The position numbers and the translations under genes were made by a program. Positions 36,642 through 44,626 of a DNA stretch of 64,000 bases are shown in pieces (positions within the stretch are counted from its first letter, which is position 1; each line of letters starts with the position of its first letter). Origin of the DNA: Pseudomonadales bacterium (GTDB lineage Bacteria; Pseudomonadota; Gammaproteobacteria; Pseudomonadales; Pseudohongiellaceae); the NCBI GenBank assembly GCA_024234395.1, contig JACKOH010000002.1, positions 1,798,001 through 1,862,000 of the forward strand, written 5' to 3'. The notes beneath the pieces are model-generated. The model ran no database searches. It was not told the DNA's origin and worked only from the letters and a program-made list of their open reading frames with translations.

Positions 36642-37709
36642 TTAGTGCAGGTGGGCGCTTTCACTTTCGGCAGCGCGTTGTTCTGCCATACGTTCGCCGC
36701 GCAGAATGTTTTTCATGCCGTAATTCCCTTCATGACAGGCATATTCATAAAGCTGCCCGGCTACCTTGGTCATTGGCACGATGGCGGTGATGCGATCGGT
36801 GAAGGTGGAGGGGTCTTCGATGGTCCACTGGTAGTTGACGGTATCGTAATCCACCCGGGTAAAGCGTTCGATCAACAGCTTGTCATAAGCGGTTCCGAAG
36901 GCGCTGTAGCTGGTGGTGAGATCGGTAAAGTTGCGGGTTTCCACCACCAGGGTATCGCCGTCCCAGTAACCCCGTGAGTCACCGGACCACAGGCGCAGAT
37001 CGTCGTCGAGGGCAGGCATTGCCGCCCGGCTGTCATACAGCGGCACAATCCTGGCATCGTGAATCATCTCGGTCAGGATCACGGCCGTATCGCGATTCTG
37101 GACGATCTGCACGTTGTTGTTATACATGCTGGGATTGAACGGCGGGCCTGAGTTGAATCCGACAATACAACGTTCCGACAGGCCCCGGTCTTCGGGGCCG
37201 TCCTTGCCGATCCCGCTGACCGTATAGCGAACCGGGCGCTCACCCGGGATATCCGGACCCAGGGCTCCACCGCCACGCTGTACCGGAGCGCCTTCGACTC
37301 GGGGCGGAAGGCGGCCGTTCAACGGATAAATGATATGGGAAGTCCTGAGTGCTTTGCCGATGCCGGCCTGTTCAATCCAGAACTGGTTATAACCCAGCTC
37401 GCTGCTGTCGCCGACCGGTGGCGCTTCACGATTGGCGTCCGGGTCAGGTTGAGCTTCGGCGCGGGCGGCCAGGGCGGCCATCCGGACTTCGATTTCGGCA
37501 GCTTCCTGTTCGGTTAGAAACTGGCGGTCGCCGTAACGTTCCGGCCGTTGCATGGGAATATCGGAGGCGAAATTCCACACGCCCTGCAGATCAGGGGCTC
37601 CCCACTCGGTTCGTGGTGCCACGTAATCAGTGCTGGACTGCGAATGGACGCCGGACATCCCGGAAACCGCCAGAATCGCGGCAGTGAGCACAGCAGGGAA
37701 CTTCTTCAT
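36642..37709 (-). CDS. Secreted protein of the GxPDxQGxW family, copy 3
   Basis: A 355-residue paralogue starting at ATG 37709 (the upstream extension starts at a TTG and gives a worse signal). The signal peptide ends near SGVHSQ. Shared motifs are TEWGAPDLQGVW, LNGRLPPRVEG, LSERCIVGFNSGPPFNP, VQIVQNRDTAVILTE, DSRGYWDGDTLVVETRNF and YEYACHEGNYGMKNIL. It is closer to copy 1 in plan and length. Probably in one unit with copy 2. The function is unknown. Confidence 0.7.
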   Translation of the reverse strand: MKKFPAVLTAAILAVSGMSGVHSQSSTDYVAPRTEWGAPDLQGVWNFASDIPMQRPERYGDRQFLTEQEAAEIEVRMAALAARAEAQPDPDANREAPPVGDSSELGYNQFWIEQAGIGKALRTSHIIYPLNGRLPPRVEGAPVQRGGGALGPDIPGERPVRYTVSGIGKDGPEDRGLSERCIVGFNSGPPFNPSMYNNNVQIVQNRDTAVILTEMIHDARIVPLYDSRAAMPALDDDLRLWSGDSRGYWDGDTLVVETRNFTDLTTSYSAFGTAYDKLLIERFTRVDYDTVNYQWTIEDPSTFTDRITAIVPMTKVAGQLYEYACHEGNYGMKNILRGERMAEQRAAESESAHLH

Positions 37710-37867
37710 GGATTCTACCCGAGGCAATTCGTAACCCGCGTAACTTAGTAGGTTTACCGGCAGGAATCAACATCAAGTCCGGGAAACCAAGCCGTAATGC
37801 GGCTCGGTTCGGACAAGGGTTCGGATCAGGGTTTCAGACAGAATAAGGGCAGGTTGTCCGCCGCAGT

Positions 37868-39421
37868 TTACAGACGATCCAGGTTGGTCAGCACCCAGTC
37901 CGCCCGGTCCAGCACGGCCTGACGCCTGTCGGTAGCCATCCGGTCCCAGTTGCGATAAATCATTCCGGTACGCTGATTGTGCGCGAACCGGTCCCGATGG
38001 CGGGTCATGAAATGCCAGTACAGGCTGTTCAACGGGCAGGACCCGGGACCGGTTTTCTCCTTCACCCGGTAGTGACAGTCATCGCAGTAGTCGCTCATCC
38101 TGTTTACGTAGTTGCCGCTGGCGCAATAGGGCTTGGTGGCGATCAGCCCACCGTCGGCATACTGGCTCATGCCGCGGGTATTGGGCATTTCCACCCACTC
38201 CAGGGCATCCACGTAAATTCCCAGATACCATTGCTCCACCTGGTCCGGATCGATACCTGCCAGCAGGCAGAAATTACCGGTCACCATCAGCCGCTGGATA
38301 TGGTGGGCATAGGCGGTCTCCAGCGACTGGACGATGGCCTGCTGCAGGCATTTCATCTTGGTTTCACCGGACCAGAACCAGTCCGGCAGTGCCTGCTTTG
38401 CCGCCAGCACATTGCTATCGCGGTAAGCCGGCATGTTGGCCCAGTAGATGCCGCGCACGTACTCCCGCCAACCCAGAATCTGGCGGATAAATCCTTCCGC
38501 CTGGGCGATATCCACTTCATTGCCGGCATCATGAAAGCGCCGACTGGCGGCCTCGATCACTTCAGCCGGGGCCAGCAGTTTGACGTTCAGGGCGAACGAA
38601 AGCCGGGAGTGGTAAAGGGTCCAGCGGGACTCGCCGTGGCCCGTCATGGCGTCCTGAAAGCGACCGAAGGCCGGCAGGCAGTGCTGCATGAAGTGGTTCA
38701 TCAGCGCCAGGGCCTGGTCGCGGTTCACCGGCCACAGCAATTGCTCGTGAGCGGTGCCGAAAAATTCCACCCTGTGCCGTTTCAGACGTCCCAGTATGGC
38801 GGTTACGTCATTCTCGAAACACAACGCTTCCGGCAGCGCTTCGATATCCTCGGGCTGCAATCGCTGTCGGTTCTCGGCATCGAAATTCCAGCGCCCGCCC
38901 CGCGGCTTGTCGGCATCCATCAGTATGTTGAAGCGCCTTCGCATGCGCCGGTAGAAGGTTTCCATGCGCACGTGGCGACCGGACGGGAACTGGTCTTTCA
39001 GCTCCTCGAAGGGCACCAGGAAATGCTCGCTGTCGTACTCCCGTGGTGCCGGCTGCCCGGGGAATTTCAGGCTCCGCAGTTGTGTCAGCAACCGGTACTC
39101 ATCCGGGCGCTGGTATTCGAAATGGGCCACCTGGTACTTATTGATCAGCCCATTGATCAGGTCCGGTAAATCCCGCCACTGTTCGGTCTCGTCAAGATCA
39201 AGGTGAAGCACCTGATGACCGGATTCGCGAAGCTGGTCAGCAAACGCTGCCATGGCCGCGAAAAAGGCACAGACTTTCTGCACGTGGTGACAGACGTAAT
39301 CGGTTTCCTGGCGCAGTTCGGCGATCACATAGAGGACGTCCGTCCTGGCCTCGCGGAACCAGGAATGCTGAGAATTCAGCTGATCGCCAAGGATCAGCCG
39401 GAGTGTTTGGTATCGAGCCAT
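37868..39421 (-). CDS. Cryptochrome/photolyase-family protein (FeS-BCP, (6-4) photolyase type)
   Basis: A 517-residue protein of the bacterial iron-sulfur cryptochrome/photolyase class (PhrB-like), which repairs (6-4) photoproducts with blue light. It has the N-terminal antenna domain (LRLILGDQLNSQHSWF), the FAD-binding helical domain with HSRLSFALNVKLLAP and QILGWREYVRGIYWANMP. The Fe-S ligands are a Cys in TGNFCLLAG and the three Cys of the CDDC and GSCPLN motifs near 440-460. The start codon lies only 11 bases from an inserted MITE (39432), so its native upstream region is displaced. Its neighbours (DCC protein, SDR, renalase-like flavoprotein, DUF2256) are usual photolyase companions. Confidence 0.9.
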   Translation of the reverse strand: MARYQTLRLILGDQLNSQHSWFREARTDVLYVIAELRQETDYVCHHVQKVCAFFAAMAAFADQLRESGHQVLHLDLDETEQWRDLPDLINGLINKYQVAHFEYQRPDEYRLLTQLRSLKFPGQPAPREYDSEHFLVPFEELKDQFPSGRHVRMETFYRRMRRRFNILMDADKPRGGRWNFDAENRQRLQPEDIEALPEALCFENDVTAILGRLKRHRVEFFGTAHEQLLWPVNRDQALALMNHFMQHCLPAFGRFQDAMTGHGESRWTLYHSRLSFALNVKLLAPAEVIEAASRRFHDAGNEVDIAQAEGFIRQILGWREYVRGIYWANMPAYRDSNVLAAKQALPDWFWSGETKMKCLQQAIVQSLETAYAHHIQRLMVTGNFCLLAGIDPDQVEQWYLGIYVDALEWVEMPNTRGMSQYADGGLIATKPYCASGNYVNRMSDYCDDCHYRVKEKTGPGSCPLNSLYWHFMTRHRDRFAHNQRTGMIYRNWDRMATDRRQAVLDRADWVLTNLDRL

Positions 39422-39431
39422 CTTTTGTTAG

Positions 39432-39589
39432 GGAACCTCTGATTACATGGATCTGCTCTGCGGGGCCTTCAGACGAGCCCACTGACTTCGTTGACTTGCC
39501 TTGACAGGCCGACGCATGCCGGCGGCAAGTCGCCTCGTCAGTAAACTCGTCTGCAGGCCAGAGCTGTTCAATAATTAATCAGAGGTTCC
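39432..39589. mobile_element. MITE-like element, 158 bp, directly upstream of the photolyase
   Basis: Perfect 14-bp terminal inverted repeats (GGAACCTCTGATTA at 39432-39445 and its complement at 39576-39589) flank a 130-bp core with further imperfect inverted similarity (…CAGACGAG near the left end, CTCGTCTG near the right). A TAG is repeated directly on both sides (39429-39431 and 39590-39592), consistent with a 3-bp target duplication. No transposase is encoded. The IS5-type affiliation is a guess from the target size. Confidence 0.75.
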
Positions 39590-39747
39590 TAGTAAACCAC
39601 CTGAAAAAAACCGCGCATCAATGTATGTGCCTGCTGACACCTGAAAGCTCCTGCCGACACCGGCGCCGAGTCAGGGGAGTGAATACGCCGACCGGGAATT
39701 TTCAGACCAGATTGAGCCGGAATCCATCCGGGCGCGTATATCCGGCT

Positions 39748-40170
39748 ATGAAAATCACCATGTTTTATGACAGCAGCTGTCCACTTTGTGTCGCCGAAAT
39801 CAACCAGTTGCGATCCCTTGATCGCAACGGGGCGCTTCGATTTGTCGATATTCACGCCAGCGATTTCCTGGCTCGCTGGCCTCACATCGATCCGCTTGCC
39901 GCCAACCGGAAACTTCACGCCCAATGCGCCGATGGCACCATGCTGTATGGGCTTGATGTCACTGTTGCGGTGTGGGCATCGGTGGGGCGGCATCGCTGGT
40001 TGAAGCTGTTGCGACTGCCCGGGATCAGGTGGTTCGCCGACCTGGGCTACCGGTTTTTCGCCCGACACCGCGCCACTTTGAGCCTGCTGCTGACGGGGCG
40101 TCGTCACTGTACCGCTGATTCCGGCTGCGACGCTGGCCAGCCCGCGCGGAGCCGGTCCGGCCGGTCATGA
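39748..40170 (+). CDS. DCC-family thiol-disulfide oxidoreductase-like protein (DUF393)
   Basis: A 140-residue protein. ATG 39748 is preferred because it gives the canonical N-terminal strand MKITMFYDSSCPLCVAEI with the CPLC motif. The long upstream extension is basic and unlike the family. DCC proteins have a thioredoxin-like fold and often accompany photolyases and related flavoproteins. The exact substrate is unknown. The C-terminus (HCTADSGCDAGQ) has two more Cys. It is followed closely by an SDR gene. Confidence 0.85.
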   Translation: MKITMFYDSSCPLCVAEINQLRSLDRNGALRFVDIHASDFLARWPHIDPLAANRKLHAQCADGTMLYGLDVTVAVWASVGRHRWLKLLRLPGIRWFADLGYRFFARHRATLSLLLTGRRHCTADSGCDAGQPARSRSGRS

Positions 40171-40183
40171 TCGGTTGATCACA

Positions 40184-40915
40184 ATGCAACAACAGATCCT
40201 CATTATCGGGGCCGGCAGCAGTATTGCCTGGGCCATCCTGGAGCACTGGCTGGCAGACGACAGCGTCGCGACAGTGAACTGCGTCAGTCGATCCCCGCAG
40301 CCGGAAGCACTGAACCACTACCGGGAACGGCTGCGATGGCTGCACTGTGATTACACCGAGGCTTCGATCGATCGGGTAATTGCACAGCTGGTGGCGGAGA
40401 AGGCGCGTTTTACCACCGCCTTTGTCTGCAATGGGCTGCTGCACAATGACTCGATACATCCCGAAAAGCGCCTGGAGGAGCTGCATGCAGACCAGCTGCA
40501 GGCGGTGTTTCAGGCCAATGCAGTCGTCCCCCTGCTGTGGCTGGGCAGGCTGATTTCTGTGCTGGCCGGCAAGCAGCGCTGCCAGGTGGTGGTCTTCAGT
40601 GCCCGCGTCGGCAGTATCGGCGACAATCGCCGGGGCGGCTGGTACAGCTATCGCGCCTCCAAGGCGGCACTCAATATGCTGGTCAAAACCGCAGCCATTG
40701 AATATTCCCGGCGCGCTCCAAACGTGCGCTTCATCCTGTTCCATCCGGGAACCACGGATACGCCATTGTCCAGGCCCTTCCAACGAGCTGTACCAGCGGG
40801 GAAATTATTTACTGCAGAATTTGTCGCTGAGCGTCTCTGGCAACTGCTGAGCGAATCCGCAGACTGGCAGGACCCGGTGTTTCTTGACTGGTCCGGCCAG
40901 TCGATTCCCTGGTAA
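40184..40915 (+). CDS. Short-chain dehydrogenase (CsgA/SniffeR-like)
   Basis: A 243-residue SDR. It begins ILIIGAGSSIAWAILEHWL (a shortened, variant nucleotide loop), has FVCNGLLHN in place of NNAG, the catalytic YRASKAALNMLVKTAA around residue 155, and VRFILFHPGTTDTPLS. The shape is of the cell-cell signalling (CsgA) SDR group frequently placed beside photolyases. Start ATG 40184 is chosen over TTG 40175. It is co-transcribed with the DCC gene (14 bases apart), and 37 bases before the next gene. Confidence 0.8.
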   Translation: MQQQILIIGAGSSIAWAILEHWLADDSVATVNCVSRSPQPEALNHYRERLRWLHCDYTEASIDRVIAQLVAEKARFTTAFVCNGLLHNDSIHPEKRLEELHADQLQAVFQANAVVPLLWLGRLISVLAGKQRCQVVVFSARVGSIGDNRRGGWYSYRASKAALNMLVKTAAIEYSRRAPNVRFILFHPGTTDTPLSRPFQRAVPAGKLFTAEFVAERLWQLLSESADWQDPVFLDWSGQSIPW

Positions 40916-40952
40916 TCTTGCTGACTTAATCCGGTCAATCAAGGTGTCCTCC

Positions 40953-41252
40953 ATGCAGGCTTTTGTTATCAATGGTAAAACCCAGCGCGTCGAACCGACC
41001 GATATCGAGTCCATGGACGACATTATCGAGCGGATCGGCTTCGACACGGTGATTGCCGACGAACTGGATTCGGTGAATCGGGTTTACTTCGACGAGGACT
41101 GTTTTCTGCGCGGTACCGTCGGCCGTTTTCAGCTTGATACCCTGCCACCGATCGCGGGTGTTGGCGTGGTCCTGGGCAGCAGCGATACCGGGGTGCTGGC
41201 GGATGTGACTCTCAGCGTCGACGAATTGCGTGAACGGGTCAAGTTCCTCTAA
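40953..41252 (+). CDS. Small conserved-looking protein, DUF3846-like pattern
   Basis: A 99-residue protein. ATG 40953 follows AAGGTG and gives the strand MQAFVINGKTQRVEP. The order of a helix (DIIERIGFDTVIADELD), NRVYFDEDCFLRG and the PPIAGVGVVLGSSD strand resembles DUF3846-type single-domain proteins, a weak match. It is third in the plus-strand group after the DCC and SDR genes. The function is unknown. Confidence 0.62.
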   Translation: MQAFVINGKTQRVEPTDIESMDDIIERIGFDTVIADELDSVNRVYFDEDCFLRGTVGRFQLDTLPPIAGVGVVLGSSDTGVLADVTLSVDELRERVKFL

Positions 41253-41267
41253 GGCGAACTCCCCGCC

Positions 41268-42818
41268 TCAAACCACCAGGAACTGCCCCATCATGCCCTG
41301 ATCCTCGTGCTCGAGGATATGGCAATGGTACATATAGGGGTTGCTGGCGTCGGCGAAATCCTCGAAGCGCATGACGATGCGAACCGTTTCTCCGGATCCG
41401 ACTCTGACCGTATCCTTCCAGCCCAGTTCATTGGCCGGCGGTGGCTGACCGTTTCGATCCAGAACCTGGAACTGTCCGTGGTGCACGTGGAAAGGGTGCG
41501 GCATGGGGGAATTGTTGCTCAGTTCCCAGATTTCCGTGCTGTTGAGCGGAATGGTTTCGTTGATATAGCCGATCTCCATCCTGCGACCGTTTATGACAGA
41601 ATGGCCGCCGCCATGGCCGCCACCGAGCCCGGTACGGGCGCCGGTACCAGGGCCACGGTCGTCTCCGCTGCGTGAACCGAATCCCATGGACAGACGGAAT
41701 TGCCTGACCGGCATCTGTTGATCGGCGGACAGCCGGGCGATGCTGACCAGTCGGTTCGGCAGCAACAGGTTTCCGCTCAGGTTCGCAGCGGGAATGATTC
41801 TCAGGACATCAAAAGCCTGGGCATTGAGGGAGCGCATAATGCGACTCATGGCACCCTGGAATACCGGAAAACCGGACGGCATGGGCAGGCTCTGCAACAG
41901 GACTTCGCGACCGTCACTGAAATCCACCAGGATCTCGGCCCGCTCTGCCGGGGCCAGCTCCAGTCGGTTCATGGGGAGCGCTGCCTCCAGCAATCCGCCG
42001 TCGCTGGCGATCTGGTAGAACTCACGGTTATCACTGAATGCGAACAGGAAGGTTCGGGCGTTGGCGGCATTCAGGAGCCGGAACCGCACCAGCCTGGTGG
42101 TCGGCTGGAATAGTGGCTGCCAGGTACCGTTCACCAGCAGAGTATCGCCGTGCATGCCCTTGACGATATCGTCGTAAATCGACATGTAGCTGAAGCTGCC
42201 GTCGTCACCGAAGCGCCGGTCCTGGACGATCAGTGGAATGTCATCGATGCCATAGTCGGTCGGCAGCCCCAGTTCGGATTGGTCCGGGTCCTGCACCAGG
42301 ATCATGCCTGCCAGCCCCCGGTACACCTGTTCGCCAGCCCTGTGCAGCACATGGGAGTGATACCAGAATGTCCCGCCGTTCTGCATCACCCGGAAGGACG
42401 GATTCCAGGTGGCACCGGATTCGATCTGCTGGTTGGGTCCTCCGTCCTCGCGGGCCGGAACATGGAAGCCGTGCCAGTGCAATGAAGAGGCTTCATCCAG
42501 TTGATTGTGGACCGCCACAGCAACCTGCTCCCCGCGTTGCATCAGCAGCGTGGGGCCGAGGTAATCACCGTTGATACCCAGGGTTGCGGTTCTGATGCCG
42601 GGCAGAAATTCGCGGCTGCCCCGCTGCAGGGCCAGCTGATAGTGGCGGGTCGCATCTGCGAGATTGCCGGAATCGAGAGGCGGAATCTGCAATGGTGTGG
42701 AGAACGCGGACCGGTCGGTGATTGACTGAGCCCGGGCATGGCGGAACCAGCCGCCCGGGCCGCAGGTCGCGAGCAGGCCAAGGCCCAGGGCCCGCAGTGT
42801 GGTTCGTCGGTCTGGCAT
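41268..42818 (-). CDS. Multicopper oxidase (CueO-like)
   Basis: A 516-residue oxidase. ATG 42818 begins a Tat-type signal (MPDRRTTLRALGLGLLATC). The four copper motifs are all present: HWHGFH, WYHSHVLHR, HPFHVHHGQFQV and YHCHILEHEDQGMM, ligating one type 1, one type 2 and two type 3 coppers. A Gly/His/Met-poor loop GLGGGHGGGH near residue 400 may bind metal. Such enzymes oxidise Cu(I), Fe(II) or phenols in the periplasm. It is convergent with the gene ending at 41252. Confidence 0.93.
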   Translation of the reverse strand: MPDRRTTLRALGLGLLATCGPGGWFRHARAQSITDRSAFSTPLQIPPLDSGNLADATRHYQLALQRGSREFLPGIRTATLGINGDYLGPTLLMQRGEQVAVAVHNQLDEASSLHWHGFHVPAREDGGPNQQIESGATWNPSFRVMQNGGTFWYHSHVLHRAGEQVYRGLAGMILVQDPDQSELGLPTDYGIDDIPLIVQDRRFGDDGSFSYMSIYDDIVKGMHGDTLLVNGTWQPLFQPTTRLVRFRLLNAANARTFLFAFSDNREFYQIASDGGLLEAALPMNRLELAPAERAEILVDFSDGREVLLQSLPMPSGFPVFQGAMSRIMRSLNAQAFDVLRIIPAANLSGNLLLPNRLVSIARLSADQQMPVRQFRLSMGFGSRSGDDRGPGTGARTGLGGGHGGGHSVINGRRMEIGYINETIPLNSTEIWELSNNSPMPHPFHVHHGQFQVLDRNGQPPPANELGWKDTVRVGSGETVRIVMRFEDFADASNPYMYHCHILEHEDQGMMGQFLVV

Positions 42819-42926
42819 GCTGAAGACTGCGGGATTGAGAAGTTGAAAGTCAGAATTTGAAAAGCGAAAAGTCGAAACTCTTGACTGGCTTGAATGCCGA
42901 ATGCACTGATACAAGAATCAGCGGGT

Positions 42927-42943
42927 TGCGACAACATGTCGCA
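42927..42943. promoter_or_regulatory. Dyad upstream of the multicopper oxidase
   Basis: TGCGACA-ACA-TGTCGCA, a perfect 7-bp dyad, lies 109 bases upstream of the oxidase start. About 35 bases further up, 42976-42996 (ACCTTTCTCCCTGGGGAACGT) has weak resemblance to a MerR/CueR dyad, followed in minus-strand sense by TATACT. These are candidate regulatory sites only. Confidence 0.3.
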
Positions 42944-43046
42944 TGGTCAGCCGGCTTCAGAAGTATACACTATAGACCTTTCTCCCTGGGGAACGTCTGA
43001 CTGACGGCCTGCTTATCTGGCATTACTCAGATTTACCCTACAGGTT

Positions 43047-43071
43047 AGCGCCCGCCAGGGCGCTTTTTTTT
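43047..43071 (+). terminator. Orphan intrinsic terminator
   Basis: AGCGCCC, loop GCCA, GGGCGCT, then eight T on the plus strand. Both neighbouring genes are on the minus strand and no plus-strand gene precedes it nearer than 41252. It may end an unrecognised small RNA transcribed from 42900-43046. Confidence 0.8.
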
Positions 43072-43158
43072 CACCGGCTCCGCGTCAGTGGGTGCACTTT
43101 TATTTCCTGAGTCCAGGCTCTCGGGATGCGTTGTTCCCGGTAGTACCAGACCTCGCAA

Positions 43159-44133
43159 TCAAAGCAGTGCCAGCAGCGCGTCAGCCAGCCGGTTGGCGCT
43201 GGTAAACGCCGCTTCAACCCGGCCTCCGAGACACCAGTCACCGCACGCGGCCAGCCGCCGGTCGGATTCCAGCAGGTAGTCCAGACCCAGCGGTTCAGTC
43301 GTGGCCGCATAGCGCCAGCGGTGCAGGTCGAGGTGGTCCGGCTCCGGCAGCTCAGGCAGCAGCCGGCCTAACGCCGACAGCAACTGAGCTGTCACCCGGT
43401 CGCGCGGCTGTTCCAGGTTGGCATCGGCCCAGTCGTTGCGGCTCTGTGCCAGCAGGCTGCAGGGGCCGGTGCGGCCCGGTTTGGAGGAGTTCACCGCCAG
43501 CCAGGCCAGCGGCGAATCCTTCACCACCGCGGCATTGAAGGGCATCGCTGGCGGTTCCTGAAAACCCAGCATCAGGCTGAAACACCCGGACATCCGGACC
43601 CGGTGCAATGACTCCTGCATGGCCAGTTCAGCCGGTAACAGGTGACTGGTCTGAGCCGCCGGCGCCGTGACCACCACCCAGTCAAACGGACCACGTTGCC
43701 TCCCGTCGTGAAGCTGCAACCGCCAGCCGGACTCGGTGTCAGTCAAGGCTGTCACCTGCGCCTGGAACTCCACTGCCTCCCTGACGGGTAGCGCCCCGGC
43801 GAAACTGTTCATGGCCGGAACCCCGATCCAGTGCGGTTCGAACCAGGGGCGTCGATAGGGTTTCTCCCGCTCGCTCAGGGTCAGCGTGCCGGGTTGCCAG
43901 TCCTGTAAACCGGTTGCGTCGAAATGAGTGCTGAGAAAGTGTCGAAACTCGCCACTGCGGGCGGTGAAATACTGGGCGCCGTGATCGAACTCGAAGGGTC
44001 CGGCTCGCCGGGTCGCCATCCGGCCACCCGGGTGCCTGGATTTTTCAAAAATCGTCAGCGCTGCCTTTCCCTGCAGGCGGGTGGCCAGAGTCAATCCGGC
44101 GATACCGGCGCCGATGATGGCAAGTTTATGCAT
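43159..44133 (-). CDS. Renalase-like FAD/NAD(P)-binding oxidoreductase
   Basis: A 324-residue flavoprotein. It opens with the FAD Rossmann motif LAIIGAGIAGLTLATRL, then FEKSRHPGGRMATRR and FEFDHGAQYFTAR (the GGR and GAQYFTAR motifs of the renalase/amine-oxidase group). The C-terminus LAACGDWCLGGRVEAAFTSANRLAD closes the FAD site. The substrate is unknown. This family is regularly found beside photolyases. It is alone on its strand between the orphan terminator and the divergent riboswitch. Confidence 0.88.
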   Translation of the reverse strand: MHKLAIIGAGIAGLTLATRLQGKAALTIFEKSRHPGGRMATRRAGPFEFDHGAQYFTARSGEFRHFLSTHFDATGLQDWQPGTLTLSEREKPYRRPWFEPHWIGVPAMNSFAGALPVREAVEFQAQVTALTDTESGWRLQLHDGRQRGPFDWVVVTAPAAQTSHLLPAELAMQESLHRVRMSGCFSLMLGFQEPPAMPFNAAVVKDSPLAWLAVNSSKPGRTGPCSLLAQSRNDWADANLEQPRDRVTAQLLSALGRLLPELPEPDHLDLHRWRYAATTEPLGLDYLLESDRRLAACGDWCLGGRVEAAFTSANRLADALLALL

Positions 44134-44334
44134 TGTGCGGGATGCCCCGTTACTCGAGTTGTCGCCAGGACTCGTGATGCCTCATGGCAGGGTTACTGAT
44201 CTGAAATAGCAAAGGAACTACGCCCGCCAGCGTTATCCGGTTTCCAGGGGAGGCTCCTGGCCATACAGACTGTCTGGGCTTTCCTGCCGGTCAGAATGTA
44301 GGGAGTGGTGAGCATAGCCAAATAGAGCCATTGA

Positions 44335-44530
44335 GGTTACACTCCTTTCCTGATCAGGTGCGGTCGTTACCTGGGAAGTTGGTGTGAATCCAACACTGCC
44401 CCCGCAACGGTATTCCAGTCAAGCTCCAGGCCATCGCTAAGCCGGCAGGAGCACTGACCGGTGAGTCCGATACCAGGCCCGTGCCTTACTTTGTTGAGGA
44501 AGCGGAGGGCTCCACAAGTGGCTGGATTAG
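44335..44530 (+). ncRNA. Cobalamin (B12) riboswitch
   Basis: It contains the conserved pieces in order: AGGTGCGGTCG, GGGAAGTTGGTGTGAATCC, AACACTGCCCCCGCAACGGTA (B12 box), GCCGGCAGGAGCACTG, and GAGTCCGATACCAGG. It ends about 97 bases before the ATG of a TonB-dependent receptor and should switch it off at high cobalamin. The exact ends are approximate. Confidence 0.93.
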
Positions 44531-44626
44531 GTTCACTGACACCGATTCGCCTGCCGTTCGATCCTCGTGACTTCGACGCGACATTCCCAGACCGGGAATA
44601 GCCAAAAGTTGATGAGGAGAACGATC

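Noticed and set aside
37979..39169. A 396-codon plus-strand frame across the photolyase
   Set aside because: It is antisense to the photolyase with its Fe-S and FAD motifs; it is a codon-bias shadow.
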